A stretch of 10,432 nt of DNA from Candidatus Woesearchaeota archaeon (GTDB lineage: Archaea; Nanobdellota; Nanobdellia; Woesearchaeales; JACQSR01), in NCBI GenBank assembly GCA_023255615.1, contig JAHFLI010000024.1, positions 1 to 10,432 on the forward strand. The letters are read 5' to 3'. The notes below the pieces were generated by a model. The model worked only from the letters and a program-made list of their open reading frames with translations. It ran no database searches and was not told the DNA's origin. Position numbers and translations under genes: made by a program. Every line of letters begins with the position of its first letter. Position 1 is the first letter of the stretch. This document shows positions 4,345 through 10,432 of the stretch, one piece after another.

Positions 4345-6882
4345 ATGTTGAAGGACAAAGAAATTAAAAAAGAATTCAAAGCAAAGGCGAGTAAGAATCC
4401 TGAAAAATATTACGCGGTTGATGTTTTGAAGGCTGAGGGATTTGAGAGAAAACTTTGCACATGTGGAACTTATTTTTGGACAGCTTCTGGATCTCAGACG
4501 TGTGGAGATCCTGCGTGTTCTGGTGGATTTCGATTTATTGACGGAAGTCCTGCAAAAAATGAATTAGATTATATTCAGGTTTGGAAGGAGTTTTCCCGGT
4601 TATTTACGAAATGGGGATATACTCCGATTCCAAAATATCCAGTTGTAGCTCGTTGGAGAGACGATACTGATTTTGTACAAGCATCGATTTATGATTTTCA
4701 ACCTTATGTTGTTTCTGGTGAAATAAAACCTCCTGCTAATCCTCTTGTTGTACCTCAATTTTGTTTACGCTTTAATGATATTGATAACGTGGGCATTACT
4801 GGTGCACATTATACTGGTTTTGTCATGATAGGACAACACGCATTTATGAATCCAAAAGAATGGGATCAAGCAAAATATTTTCGTGATATCCATAATTGGT
4901 TAAAGATTGGCTTAGGTTTACCTAATAAGGAAATTACATTCCACGAGGATGCCTGGGCTGGTGGTGGAAATTTCGGACCATGTATGGAATTTTTTTCTCG
5001 TGGTCTGGAATTGGGAAATCAAGTCTATATGCTCTATGAGATGACACCATCGGGAAATAAGGAATTGCCCGTTCGAGTGCTCGATATGGGGATGGGTCAT
5101 GAGCGCAATGCATGGTTTACGAAAGCAGCATCGACGAGTTATGAAACAACTTTTCCTACTGTATGTCAGCGTTTGCGTCAGTTGACAGGAATAAAAGTAA
5201 ATGATCATTTGATGAAACGATTTTTACCGTATTCTTCTTATTTGAATATTGATGAGGTTGAAGATGTCAACAAAACATGGAAAACTGTTGCATCAAAGAT
5301 TGGTGTTGATGTCAAGGAGTTGAAAGAAACCGTTCTGCCTCTTTCTGCGTTATATTCTATCGGTGAGCATTCTCGATCATTGCTTGTTGCACTCTCCGAT
5401 GGCGCATTGCCTTCAAATGTCGGCGGCGGTTATAATCTTCGAGTTATTTTGCGTCGTGCCTTAAGTTTTATTGATCAGTATGGATGGGATGTTGATCTTC
5501 GGGAAATGTGTGAGATTCATGCGAAATATCTCAAGGAGTTATACCCTGAAATGATGGATACTATTGATGAAGTGAATGAGATTCTCCAGATTGAGAAGAA
5601 GAAATATATCCAGACGAAAGAAAAATCACGTTCGCTTGTCTCAAAGTTAGTTCATCACGGCATTGATGAGAAAAAACTCTTACAGTTATATGATAGTCAA
5701 GGTATTTCTCCCGAGATTGTTCGAGAAGAAGCAGCAAAGCTTGGAAAGGATATTATTATACCTGATAACTTTTATTCGCAAGTATCTGCGTTGCACGAAA
5801 AAGGAGAGCAAGAACATGCGACGATAAAGGAAGAAAAACTTGATCTCAAGGGAGTTTCAAATACCAAAGGATTGTATTTTGCCGATTATCAACTGAAAGA
5901 GTTTACTGCAAAGATCGTTAAAGTTATGGGGAAATACGTCATTCTTGATCAAACGGCGTTTTATCCCACATCGGGGGGCCAGCTTCATGATCTCGGTACA
6001 TTAGCTGGAGAAAAATTAGTGAATGTGTTCAAGCAAGGAGGGGTTATTATCCACGAATTTGCTCAGGAACATCATTTTCCGGTGGGGGAAGAGATTGTTG
6101 GGTGTATTGATCCTGAAAGAAGACAACAATTAGCACAACATCATACGTCGACCCATATTCTCAATGCTGCTGCAAGAAAAGTATTAGGGAATCATATTAA
6201 TCAAGCTGGTGCAAAGAAAGATGTTGATAAAGCGCATCTTGATATTACCCATTTTGCGAATCTTACTGAAGAAGAGATTAAAAAAATTGAGAAAGAAGCG
6301 AATAGGATTGTCCAAGAAAAAATTCCAGTGTACCTCTCATTTTTAGCACGAGAAGAAGCCGAGAAGAGATATGGAATGCGCATTTATCAGGGTGGTGCGG
6401 TTCCTGGAAAAGAGTTGCGTATTGTTGATATTCCCGGAGTAGATGTTGAATGCTGTGGGGGAACTCATTTGCACACAACAGGCGAAGCAGGGACAATTAC
6501 AATCATAAAGTCGAGCAAGATTTCTGATTCCATCGTGCGTCTTACTTTTACTGCAGGAGAAGCAAGTCAGAAAGAACAGCAGACTGAAAGACAGCTTCTT
6601 GATCAGGTGGCTCGTCTTTTGCATGTAAGTCTTGAGAATATTCCCGGACGTGCAGAAGAGTTGTTTACGAAATGGAAACTCGCAAAAAAAGCTCTCTCCC
6701 AGCAAAAGAATATCGAGAGAAAGGATCTCGAATTATGCTCTTCCTCTTCTTTTTCAGGAGAAATTCTTGAAAGAACGGCAGACATTTTGAAAACTCAACC
6801 GGAGCATGTTCCTCAAACGATTGGTAGATTTCTTCGTGAGCTGGAAGAGATGAAGGGTAAGCTATTTAAATCTCAAAAATAA
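4345..6882 (+). CDS. alaS: Alanyl-tRNA synthetase, archaeal type
   Basis: AlaRS joins alanine to tRNA-Ala and clears wrongly made Ser- and Gly-tRNA. From the ATG at 4345 the protein has 845 residues; the in-frame TTG at 4339 is rejected because the TATA box places the transcript start at about 4343. The N-terminus carries the archaeal-type cysteine set (Cys38, Cys40, Cys53, Cys58). The catalytic core includes RWRDDTDFV (about 103-111), LRFNDIDNVG, and HEDAWAGGGNFGPCMEFF (from 200). The editing domain has HHTSTH (599-604), giving the HxxxH pair His600 and His604, and CCGGTH (703-708), giving Cys704 and His708, so zinc-dependent editing should be intact. The C-terminal part is short: archaeal AlaRS proteins commonly reach about 900 residues, so a reduced C-Ala region is inferred. 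MgtC follows 9 bp downstream. Confidence 0.97.
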   Translation: MLKDKEIKKEFKAKASKNPEKYYAVDVLKAEGFERKLCTCGTYFWTASGSQTCGDPACSGGFRFIDGSPAKNELDYIQVWKEFSRLFTKWGYTPIPKYPVVARWRDDTDFVQASIYDFQPYVVSGEIKPPANPLVVPQFCLRFNDIDNVGITGAHYTGFVMIGQHAFMNPKEWDQAKYFRDIHNWLKIGLGLPNKEITFHEDAWAGGGNFGPCMEFFSRGLELGNQVYMLYEMTPSGNKELPVRVLDMGMGHERNAWFTKAASTSYETTFPTVCQRLRQLTGIKVNDHLMKRFLPYSSYLNIDEVEDVNKTWKTVASKIGVDVKELKETVLPLSALYSIGEHSRSLLVALSDGALPSNVGGGYNLRVILRRALSFIDQYGWDVDLREMCEIHAKYLKELYPEMMDTIDEVNEILQIEKKKYIQTKEKSRSLVSKLVHHGIDEKKLLQLYDSQGISPEIVREEAAKLGKDIIIPDNFYSQVSALHEKGEQEHATIKEEKLDLKGVSNTKGLYFADYQLKEFTAKIVKVMGKYVILDQTAFYPTSGGQLHDLGTLAGEKLVNVFKQGGVIIHEFAQEHHFPVGEEIVGCIDPERRQQLAQHHTSTHILNAAARKVLGNHINQAGAKKDVDKAHLDITHFANLTEEEIKKIEKEANRIVQEKIPVYLSFLAREEAEKRYGMRIYQGGAVPGKELRIVDIPGVDVECCGGTHLHTTGEAGTITIIKSSKISDSIVRLTFTAGEASQKEQQTERQLLDQVARLLHVSLENIPGRAEELFTKWKLAKKALSQQKNIERKDLELCSSSSFSGEILERTADILKTQPEHVPQTIGRFLRELEEMKGKLFKSQK
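6863..6871 (+). promoter_or_regulatory. TATA box for the MgtC gene, inside the alaS 3' end
   Basis: TATTTAAAT is centred 25 nt before the ATG at 6892 and lies within the last codons of alaS. The MgtC gene may therefore have its own leaderless transcript as well as any read-through from alaS. Confidence 0.45.
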
Positions 6883-6891
6883 TAAACCGGT

Positions 6892-7293
6892 ATGGATATT
6901 CCGGTCATTGAAATTGGAAAGCTCTTGATTGCATTAATTCTTGGTGCCATAGTTGGGTATGAACGAGAAATTAATCATAAGCCTGCGGGGTTACGCACCC
7001 ATATTCTTGTCGCTCTTGGAGCAACTCTCGTGACCATTATATCAGTCGATTTTTTTCCAAATTATCCCCATATCATCGCCGCAGTAATAACTGGAATTGG
7101 ATTTATTGGAGCCGGAACACTCATCGGAAATCAGGGAAATGTCCATGGCTTGACTACTGCAGCCTCTATTTGGGCGGTTGCCATCATCGGAATTACTGTC
7201 GGCGTAGGGTACTTTGCGCTTGCTTTCATGAGTTCCCTTGTTGTGTTACTTGTTCTTTTGTTTGGGAAGATCGAAAAAAAGTTGGAAAAATAA
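6892..7293 (+). CDS. MgtC/SapB family membrane protein (short form)
   Basis: This 133-residue protein is almost all hydrophobic, with four or five membrane segments (about 8-22, 38-54, 60-80, 84-102 and 104-124) and a lysine-rich cytoplasmic tail. Family motifs are clear: YEREI (23-27), PAGLRTH (31-37), GIGFIGAGT (68-76) and GLTTAASIW (86-94). MgtC proteins affect magnesium homeostasis and, in Salmonella, inhibit the F-type ATP synthase; direct magnesium transport is doubtful. The C-terminal ACT-like domain of the longer bacterial MgtC proteins is missing, so this is the short SapB-like form. Its role in an archaeon is not established. It starts 9 bp after alaS without a Shine-Dalgarno site but with a possible TATA box inside alaS. 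It converges on nreA with 2 bp between stop codons. Confidence 0.9.
   Translation: MDIPVIEIGKLLIALILGAIVGYEREINHKPAGLRTHILVALGATLVTIISVDFFPNYPHIIAAVITGIGFIGAGTLIGNQGNVHGLTTAASIWAVAIIGITVGVGYFALAFMSSLVVLLVLLFGKIEKKLEK
7274..7280 (-). terminator. Oligo-T terminator for nreA (minus strand)
   Basis: Seven A residues here read as T7 on the minus strand, 16 nt past the nreA stop codon. Archaeal RNA polymerase releases RNA at such oligo-T runs. It lies within the MgtC coding end. Confidence 0.4.
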
Positions 7294-7295
7294 TA

Positions 7296-8519
7296 TTAAA
7301 ACTGGAATAATTTTTTTTGATGAAGAACGTTTTTGAGGATAAATGATCGGTCAAAAATAGTGGAAAGATCGCAATGGAATTTCTTTAGCGCTATTTTTTT
7401 TGAGTACTCCAGCATCAGTTCTTTCGATCCAAATTCAATTGGTTTTTCTTCCAACGCCTTCCGAGCTGCTTCTCTGGTGACCCATACTCCTAACGGTACT
7501 TCGTATTCATCAGTAATAAACCGAAGAGCGAGAACAGACGACTGACGATGAAGTCGAGAAAGTTTTTCTGCTATAGCAAGTCGCACGGTATAATAACCGC
7601 CAGCAGTATTTTCCGCGTATGTTGTTCTTCCCTGAAATGATTCTGCGTCGGTTGAATAATTGTCTCCTCTGAAGGAGGGAGTGTACATCTCAAAGAGTTC
7701 ATATGACCAGATTTCAGGGAAAAAAAGAATGAGGTAATAATTTCCTAGATAGGATCCAAAATGCGCGAGGTATCCTGTTTTTTCGTTGTCCTTGATCTCG
7801 TTGAGGAGATGTTTTCCCAATGTATCGTCAACTGCCGTGATCGCATATCTCGTCGGTACTAGTTTGCGATCTTTTTTCAATCCTAAGTTCCCTACAGAAA
7901 GTACTTTTGAAAGAGAGTGTTCTGAGATTCCTTTTTCATATAATGTCGTTAACCCCTCTGTTGCTTTAAGATCAGTATCATAGACTATTTTTTCAATACG
8001 TTGATTTACTGACGGATTTTGTGTCACTTCAATTTCTTTTAATTTTGTGGCGGGGCCGAATGGTAACGCCGTATCGCTAAAATTCATCGTGAAGTGTGGT
8101 TTCTCCTCTAGATGGATTTCAATGTCTGTCGGTTTTTCCACCATAGAGAGTTCTTGAGAAAGAGAAAGAAACTTTGATGATTTCCGTGGATCGAGGATAT
8201 GGGCACTGAAACGATTGTTTAAGAGGGAAGATCGGAAGGAAACAATGCGTGAGATCGGTACATTTTGTTTTGACCAGACATCCGGTGCGTCGAGCATCCA
8301 TGTATGTTCATCAGAAATAGGAGGTGCTAAGATTCCAACATTAACATTCGGATAATTATATCGTCCGACAAATACTGAAGAAGATGCAGATGCAAAGTCT
8401 TTTTCCTTTAATTGTTCGCTGAGAAAAGAAAGGTTTTGCTGTCGAGCGTGTTTTGCGCAAAGCCGTCGATCTTCTAAGTAGTGGGGTATAGGTGATTTAC
8501 AAATAAGGCAGCTGAGCAT
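7296..8519 (-). CDS. nreA: NreA, archaeal DNA repair protein with PCNA-binding C-terminus
   Basis: NreA is an archaea-specific repair factor that in Haloferax acts with UvrABC against mitomycin C damage and depends on PCNA binding. From the ATG at 8519 the protein has 407 residues; an in-frame TTG three bases upstream is possible but less likely given the TATA box 27 nt before the ATG. The N-terminus has a zinc-finger-like cluster, Cys4, Cys7, Cys21 and His24. The middle includes VGRYNYPNVNVGILAPP and a DAPDVW segment, and a later stretch, KLVPTRYAITAVDDTLGKHL, both typical of the family. The last residues, QKKLFQF, form a PIP-box-like QxxLxxF motif at the extreme C-terminus, as in studied NreA proteins. 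The gene converges on MgtC and is divergent from the ferredoxin gene, with a palindrome between its TATA box and start. Confidence 0.92.
   Translation of the reverse strand: MLSCLICKSPIPHYLEDRRLCAKHARQQNLSFLSEQLKEKDFASASSSVFVGRYNYPNVNVGILAPPISDEHTWMLDAPDVWSKQNVPISRIVSFRSSLLNNRFSAHILDPRKSSKFLSLSQELSMVEKPTDIEIHLEEKPHFTMNFSDTALPFGPATKLKEIEVTQNPSVNQRIEKIVYDTDLKATEGLTTLYEKGISEHSLSKVLSVGNLGLKKDRKLVPTRYAITAVDDTLGKHLLNEIKDNEKTGYLAHFGSYLGNYYLILFFPEIWSYELFEMYTPSFRGDNYSTDAESFQGRTTYAENTAGGYYTVRLAIAEKLSRLHRQSSVLALRFITDEYEVPLGVWVTREAARKALEEKPIEFGSKELMLEYSKKIALKKFHCDLSTIFDRSFILKNVLHQKKLFQF
7311..7318 (+). terminator. Oligo-T terminator for alaS-MgtC
   Basis: A T8 run lies 18 nt after the MgtC stop codon, a typical archaeal intrinsic terminator. 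On the other strand it encodes part of the nreA PCNA-binding motif. Confidence 0.5.
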
Positions 8520-8526
8520 CAACGAT

Positions 8527-8541
8527 TGGTGGTAACCACCA
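8527..8541. promoter_or_regulatory. 15-bp palindrome at the nreA start; candidate operator
   Basis: TGGTGGTAACCACCA has 7-bp perfect arms around a single central base. It lies between the nreA TATA box (8543-8550) and the start codon (8519), covering the expected transcript start. A protein bound here would block initiation. It could also affect the divergent ferredoxin promoter 36 bp away. The regulator is unknown. Confidence 0.5.
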
Positions 8542-8542
8542 C

Positions 8543-8550
8543 ATTTAAAT
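8543..8550 (-). promoter_or_regulatory. TATA box for nreA
   Basis: ATTTAAAT is centred about 27 nt before the ATG at 8519 on the minus strand. The box is itself palindromic, so direction is set by the flanking bases and gene position. Confidence 0.6.
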
Positions 8551-8576
8551 CTTGTTACCTGCGCACAAAGGAAAAC

Positions 8577-8584
8577 TATAAATA
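8577..8584 (+). promoter_or_regulatory. TATA box for the ferredoxin-DHH unit
   Basis: TATAAATA is centred about 27 nt before the ATG at 8608, predicting a leaderless mRNA. The divergent nreA TATA box is 26 bp away. Confidence 0.7.
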
Positions 8585-8607
8585 AACCAGTTTTTCCCTA
8601 AAAGAAC

Positions 8608-8865
8608 ATGGCAACATACAAGATAACGGTTGACCGCGAAACCTGTATTGGAGCTGCAGCATGTGTTGCAGTCGCTGAGCAATTTTGGAAATTAAATGAA
8701 GATGGAAAAGTAGATATTCTTGGCGGAACGAAAGAAAAAGGAAATTCTGTTCAGAGTACAATGATCGAGGAAAAAGAGCTTGAAGTCAATCTTGAAGCTG
8801 CAAAATCATGTCCAGTAAATGCCATTCATATCAAAAATCTTGAGACGGGAGAAGACTTATTTTAA
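8608..8865 (+). CDS. Single-cluster ferredoxin lacking one cysteine ligand (probably [3Fe-4S])
   Basis: This 85-residue protein is a small, acidic electron carrier of the monocluster ferredoxin type. The N-terminal half of the site reads CIGAAACVAVAEQFW, with Cys13 and Cys19; the C-terminal half reads SCPVNAIHI, with Cys68. The position between Cys13 and Cys19, normally a third cysteine (Asp in the Pyrococcus protein), is Ala16. The same C-x2-A-x2-C pattern is seen in actinobacterial [3Fe-4S] ferredoxins, so a three-iron cluster is the best inference. The usual second cluster is absent. Residues 39-60 are a charged insert (GTKEKGNSVQ) between the halves. The start has a TATA box 27 nt upstream. 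The DHH gene begins 15 bp after the stop, with a Shine-Dalgarno-like site, so the two are probably co-transcribed. The redox partner is unknown. Confidence 0.88.
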   Translation: MATYKITVDRETCIGAAACVAVAEQFWKLNEDGKVDILGGTKEKGNSVQSTMIEEKELEVNLEAAKSCPVNAIHIKNLETGEDLF

Positions 8866-8871
8866 TTCCTC

Positions 8872-8875
8872 GGAG
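8872..8875 (+). promoter_or_regulatory. Shine-Dalgarno-like site for the DHH gene
   Basis: GGAG lies 5 nt before the ATG at 8881 in the 15-bp gap after the ferredoxin stop. It is the only such site before any gene here, which fits a second gene of an operon that cannot be translated from a leaderless 5' end. Confidence 0.55.
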
Positions 8876-8880
8876 ATTCT

Positions 8881-9903
8881 ATGCTGACTGAGAAAGATTA
8901 CAAAAAGATTAAGCAAGAGCTCGATGAATGTTCTCGACCGTTGTTTTTTTTTGACGATGATCCTGATGGGTTATGCTCATTTCTTCTATTTTATCGATAT
9001 AAAAAAGAAGGACAAGGTATTTGTGTTAAATCTGTGCCAAAATTGGATGCAAAGTTTGCACGAAAGGTGGAAGAGTACAAACCCGACAAGGTTTTTATCC
9101 TTGATGTTGCAGTAGTGTTGGAAGAATTTGTTGAGAAGATTGATGTTCCGATTGTTTGGGTAGATCATCATCAACCTCTTGATCTTCCAAAAGTTCATTA
9201 CTTTAATCCGCGGGTAAATAATGGAGCGCATCATCCCACTTCAAGTATTTGTTATCATGTAGTCAAGCAAGATATTTGGTTGGCAACTATTGGAACTGTT
9301 GGTGACTGGTTTACTCCCGATTTTCTTGACGAGTTTAATGGGCAATACCCTACGTTTAAGATAGGAAAGATGGATCCTGGTAAAGCATTATTTTCAACAG
9401 CTATTGGACGACTTGCGCGGGTTTTTTCTTATTTGTTAAAAGGAGATATCAAAGATGTGATGACCTCGATAAAAGTGTTGACGCGCATTTCTGGTCCTCA
9501 AGAAATTTTGGATGCAGAGACACCTCAAGCAGAATTTTTGAAGAAGAGATATGAAAAAATTGAAGAAAAGTATGAAGAATTGCTGAAAGAAGCGAAGAAA
9601 AACGCAACAAAAGATGCGTTTCTTATTTTTTTGTATCCCTCTGATCAATGGAGTTTCACGAGCGAGTTATCGAATGAATTATTGTTTCATTATCCGAAAA
9701 AGTACATTATTATTGGAAGAGAAAAAGATGGAGAGATTCGAATGAGTTTACGTTCCGCAAAGAAACCTATTCTTCCTGCCCTTGAGAAAGCGTTACTTGG
9801 CGTTGAAGGGTATGGTGGTGGTCATGAGATGGCGTGTGGTGCATGTGTCAAACGCACTGATTTTGAACGATTTGTAGAGAATCTGCGAAGGGAACTTTTA
9901 TAA
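8881..9903 (+). CDS. DHH/DHHA1 family phosphoesterase (RecJ-like)
   Basis: This 340-residue protein has both halves of a DHH phosphoesterase. Motif I is DDDPDG (25-30), motif II includes Asp75 in LDVA, motif III is DHHQ (95-98), and the C-terminal DHHA1 domain carries the GGGHEMACG glycine-rich substrate loop (312-320). The catalytic aspartates and histidines are present, so a manganese-dependent phosphodiesterase is expected. Relatives include RecJ exonucleases, archaeal GAN nuclease, oligoribonucleases and cyclic dinucleotide phosphodiesterases. At this length, without the extra RecJ domains, the substrate cannot be chosen from sequence. A Lys/Glu-rich helix at about 220-245 probably links the domains. 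It follows the ferredoxin gene by 15 bp and has a Shine-Dalgarno-like site, implying an operon. Its stop codon overlaps the tRNA-Gly TATA box. Confidence 0.92.
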   Translation: MLTEKDYKKIKQELDECSRPLFFFDDDPDGLCSFLLFYRYKKEGQGICVKSVPKLDAKFARKVEEYKPDKVFILDVAVVLEEFVEKIDVPIVWVDHHQPLDLPKVHYFNPRVNNGAHHPTSSICYHVVKQDIWLATIGTVGDWFTPDFLDEFNGQYPTFKIGKMDPGKALFSTAIGRLARVFSYLLKGDIKDVMTSIKVLTRISGPQEILDAETPQAEFLKKRYEKIEEKYEELLKEAKKNATKDAFLIFLYPSDQWSFTSELSNELLFHYPKKYIIIGREKDGEIRMSLRSAKKPILPALEKALLGVEGYGGGHEMACGACVKRTDFERFVENLRRELL

Positions 9904-9904
9904 A
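9897..9904 (+). promoter_or_regulatory. TATA box for tRNA-Gly
   Basis: TTTATAAA is centred about 28 nt before the mature tRNA start and includes the DHH stop codon. This is the usual archaeal tRNA promoter arrangement. Confidence 0.65.
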
Positions 9905-9928
9905 TCGATCATTTTTCTCTGTTGATGC

Positions 9929-9999
9929 GCGCCGGTAGTCTAGCGGTAGGATAGAAGCCTTCCAAGCTTTTGGCCTGGGTTCGAATCCCGGCCGGCGCA
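9929..9999 (+). tRNA. tRNA-Gly (anticodon UCC)
   Basis: The 71-nt sequence folds as a full cloverleaf. The acceptor stem pairs GCGCCGG (9929-9935) with CCGGCGC (9992-9998), 7 of 7, with discriminator A9999. The D-arm starts GTCTAGCGGTAGGAT. The anticodon stem GAAGC pairs with GCTTT, and the loop CTTCCAA places TCC at 9961-9963. The T-arm is CTGGG-TTCGAAT-CCCGG. The variable region is short and there is no intron. CCA is not encoded. A TATA box lies upstream and a T4 run directly follows. It would read GGA codons and, by wobble, GGG. Confidence 0.97.
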
Positions 10000-10003
10000 T
10001 TTT
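10000..10003 (+). terminator. Short oligo-T after tRNA-Gly
   Basis: A T4 run follows the discriminator base directly, fitting archaeal termination at T-rich DNA. It is short, so read-through is possible. Confidence 0.35.
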
Positions 10004-10046
10004 GATTCTATACACGAATGTTCTAAATTAAACAAAAAAGTAAATT

Positions 10047-10054
10047 TTTATAAA
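10047..10054 (+). promoter_or_regulatory. TATA box for the 10077 gene
   Basis: TTTATAAA is centred about 27 nt before the ATG at 10077, again predicting a leaderless mRNA. Confidence 0.65.
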
Positions 10055-10076
10055 CTTGTTGTTCTTCACCCTTTTC

Positions 10077-10432
10077 ATGTCAGAGTCCACCGCTGAGCTT
10101 ACGGCGAAATATATCCTTGAACATCACGACATCAAGAGTTGTCTAAAGAAAGATCTCATTAATTATTCTTCTCTTGCACGTCTTATTGCGAAAGAGTTGA
10201 AAGTGGAGAAAAAAACGTCCATGGAAGCCATTCTTGTTGCCGCGCGACGCTTTAGCCAAAAATTGGAGAAAGAAGTCCAGAACGATAATAAAATTCGTGA
10301 ATTGTTGAAGAACTCGGAATTGGAGATCAAAAATAAGATTAGCGTATTCGTGCTCGATAAAGATATTGATGTGGAGCGCGTTGGATCTCTGCAAACTGTA
10401 GTCAAAAAGGAAAAGGGAACGTTTTATTTAAT
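10077..10432 (+). CDS. Archaeal conserved protein, N-terminal part (possible ACT-like regulatory protein)
   Basis: The frame is open from the ATG at 10077 to the window edge, giving 118 codons and no stop. The N-terminal part reads KYILEHHDIKSCLKKDLINY, then SSLARLIAKELKVEKK and a segment ending AILVAARRFSQKL. This is a helical, probably DNA- or protein-binding module that I associate with an archaeal family often annotated as ACT-domain or aspartate-kinase-like regulators. Residues about 84-115 (ELEIKNKISVFVLDKDI and onward) could be the first strand of an ACT-like domain, but too little is visible to confirm. There is no membrane segment or signal peptide. The start is supported by a TATA box 27 nt upstream. 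It is transcribed in the same direction as, but separately from, tRNA-Gly. Confidence 0.6.
   Translation, partial: MSESTAELTAKYILEHHDIKSCLKKDLINYSSLARLIAKELKVEKKTSMEAILVAARRFSQKLEKEVQNDNKIRELLKNSELEIKNKISVFVLDKDIDVERVGSLQTVVKKEKGTFYL

Noticed and set aside
4918..5208. Minus-strand frames inside alaS, endonuclease V and the DHH gene
   Set aside because: Shadows of well-supported genes on the opposite strand; no domains or promoters.

Overview
The window is archaeal. Almost every gene has an A/T-rich TATA-like box 25 to 31 nt upstream of its ATG and no Shine-Dalgarno site, which is the pattern of leaderless archaeal transcripts. It also carries an archaeal-type alanyl-tRNA synthetase, an NreA repair protein with a C-terminal PCNA-binding motif, an archaeal-style DHH phosphoesterase and a tRNA-Gly without encoded CCA. 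The small, tightly packed, AT-rich genes would suit a DPANN-like lineage, but that is inference; nothing here fixes the phylum.

Region 1 (1-2442) looks like accessory, cell-surface material. It holds two membrane-anchored SGNH/GDSL-type hydrolases, one truncated by the window edge on the minus strand and one complete on the plus strand. Between them lie a small winged-helix-like protein and a gene-free stretch with three consecutive hairpins.

Region 2 (2443-3972) holds endonuclease V and a Nudix hydrolase, which converge and overlap by 8 bp. Two 165-bp copies of one small mobile element (163/165 identical by eye) bracket the pair. Each copy has 14-bp perfect terminal inverted repeats and a 9-bp flanking target duplication, perfect in copy 1 and 8/9 in copy 2. 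Each copy ends 41-46 bp before the start codon of the next gene, just upstream of its TATA box. This element, MITE-like in form, is the most striking feature of the window.

Region 3 (3973-8519) contains a small SWIM zinc-finger protein, alanyl-tRNA synthetase (AlaRS), a short MgtC/SapB membrane protein, and NreA on the minus strand. MgtC and NreA converge with 2 bp between their stop codons, and each has an oligo-T run lying inside the other's coding end. A 15-bp palindrome sits between the nreA TATA box and its start codon, where a repressor could act.

Region 4 (8577-10432) contains a single-cluster ferredoxin that lacks one cysteine ligand, followed in the same transcription unit by a DHH/DHHA1 phosphoesterase. 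The DHH gene is the only one here with a visible Shine-Dalgarno-like site. Next are tRNA-Gly(UCC) and the 5' part of an archaeal conserved protein that runs off the window. Endonuclease V, Nudix, NreA and DHH all belong to nucleic-acid repair or nucleotide-cleaning families, but they are in separate transcription units, so this is proximity and not an operon. No gene-free stretch exceeds 300 bp and no CRISPR array was seen.
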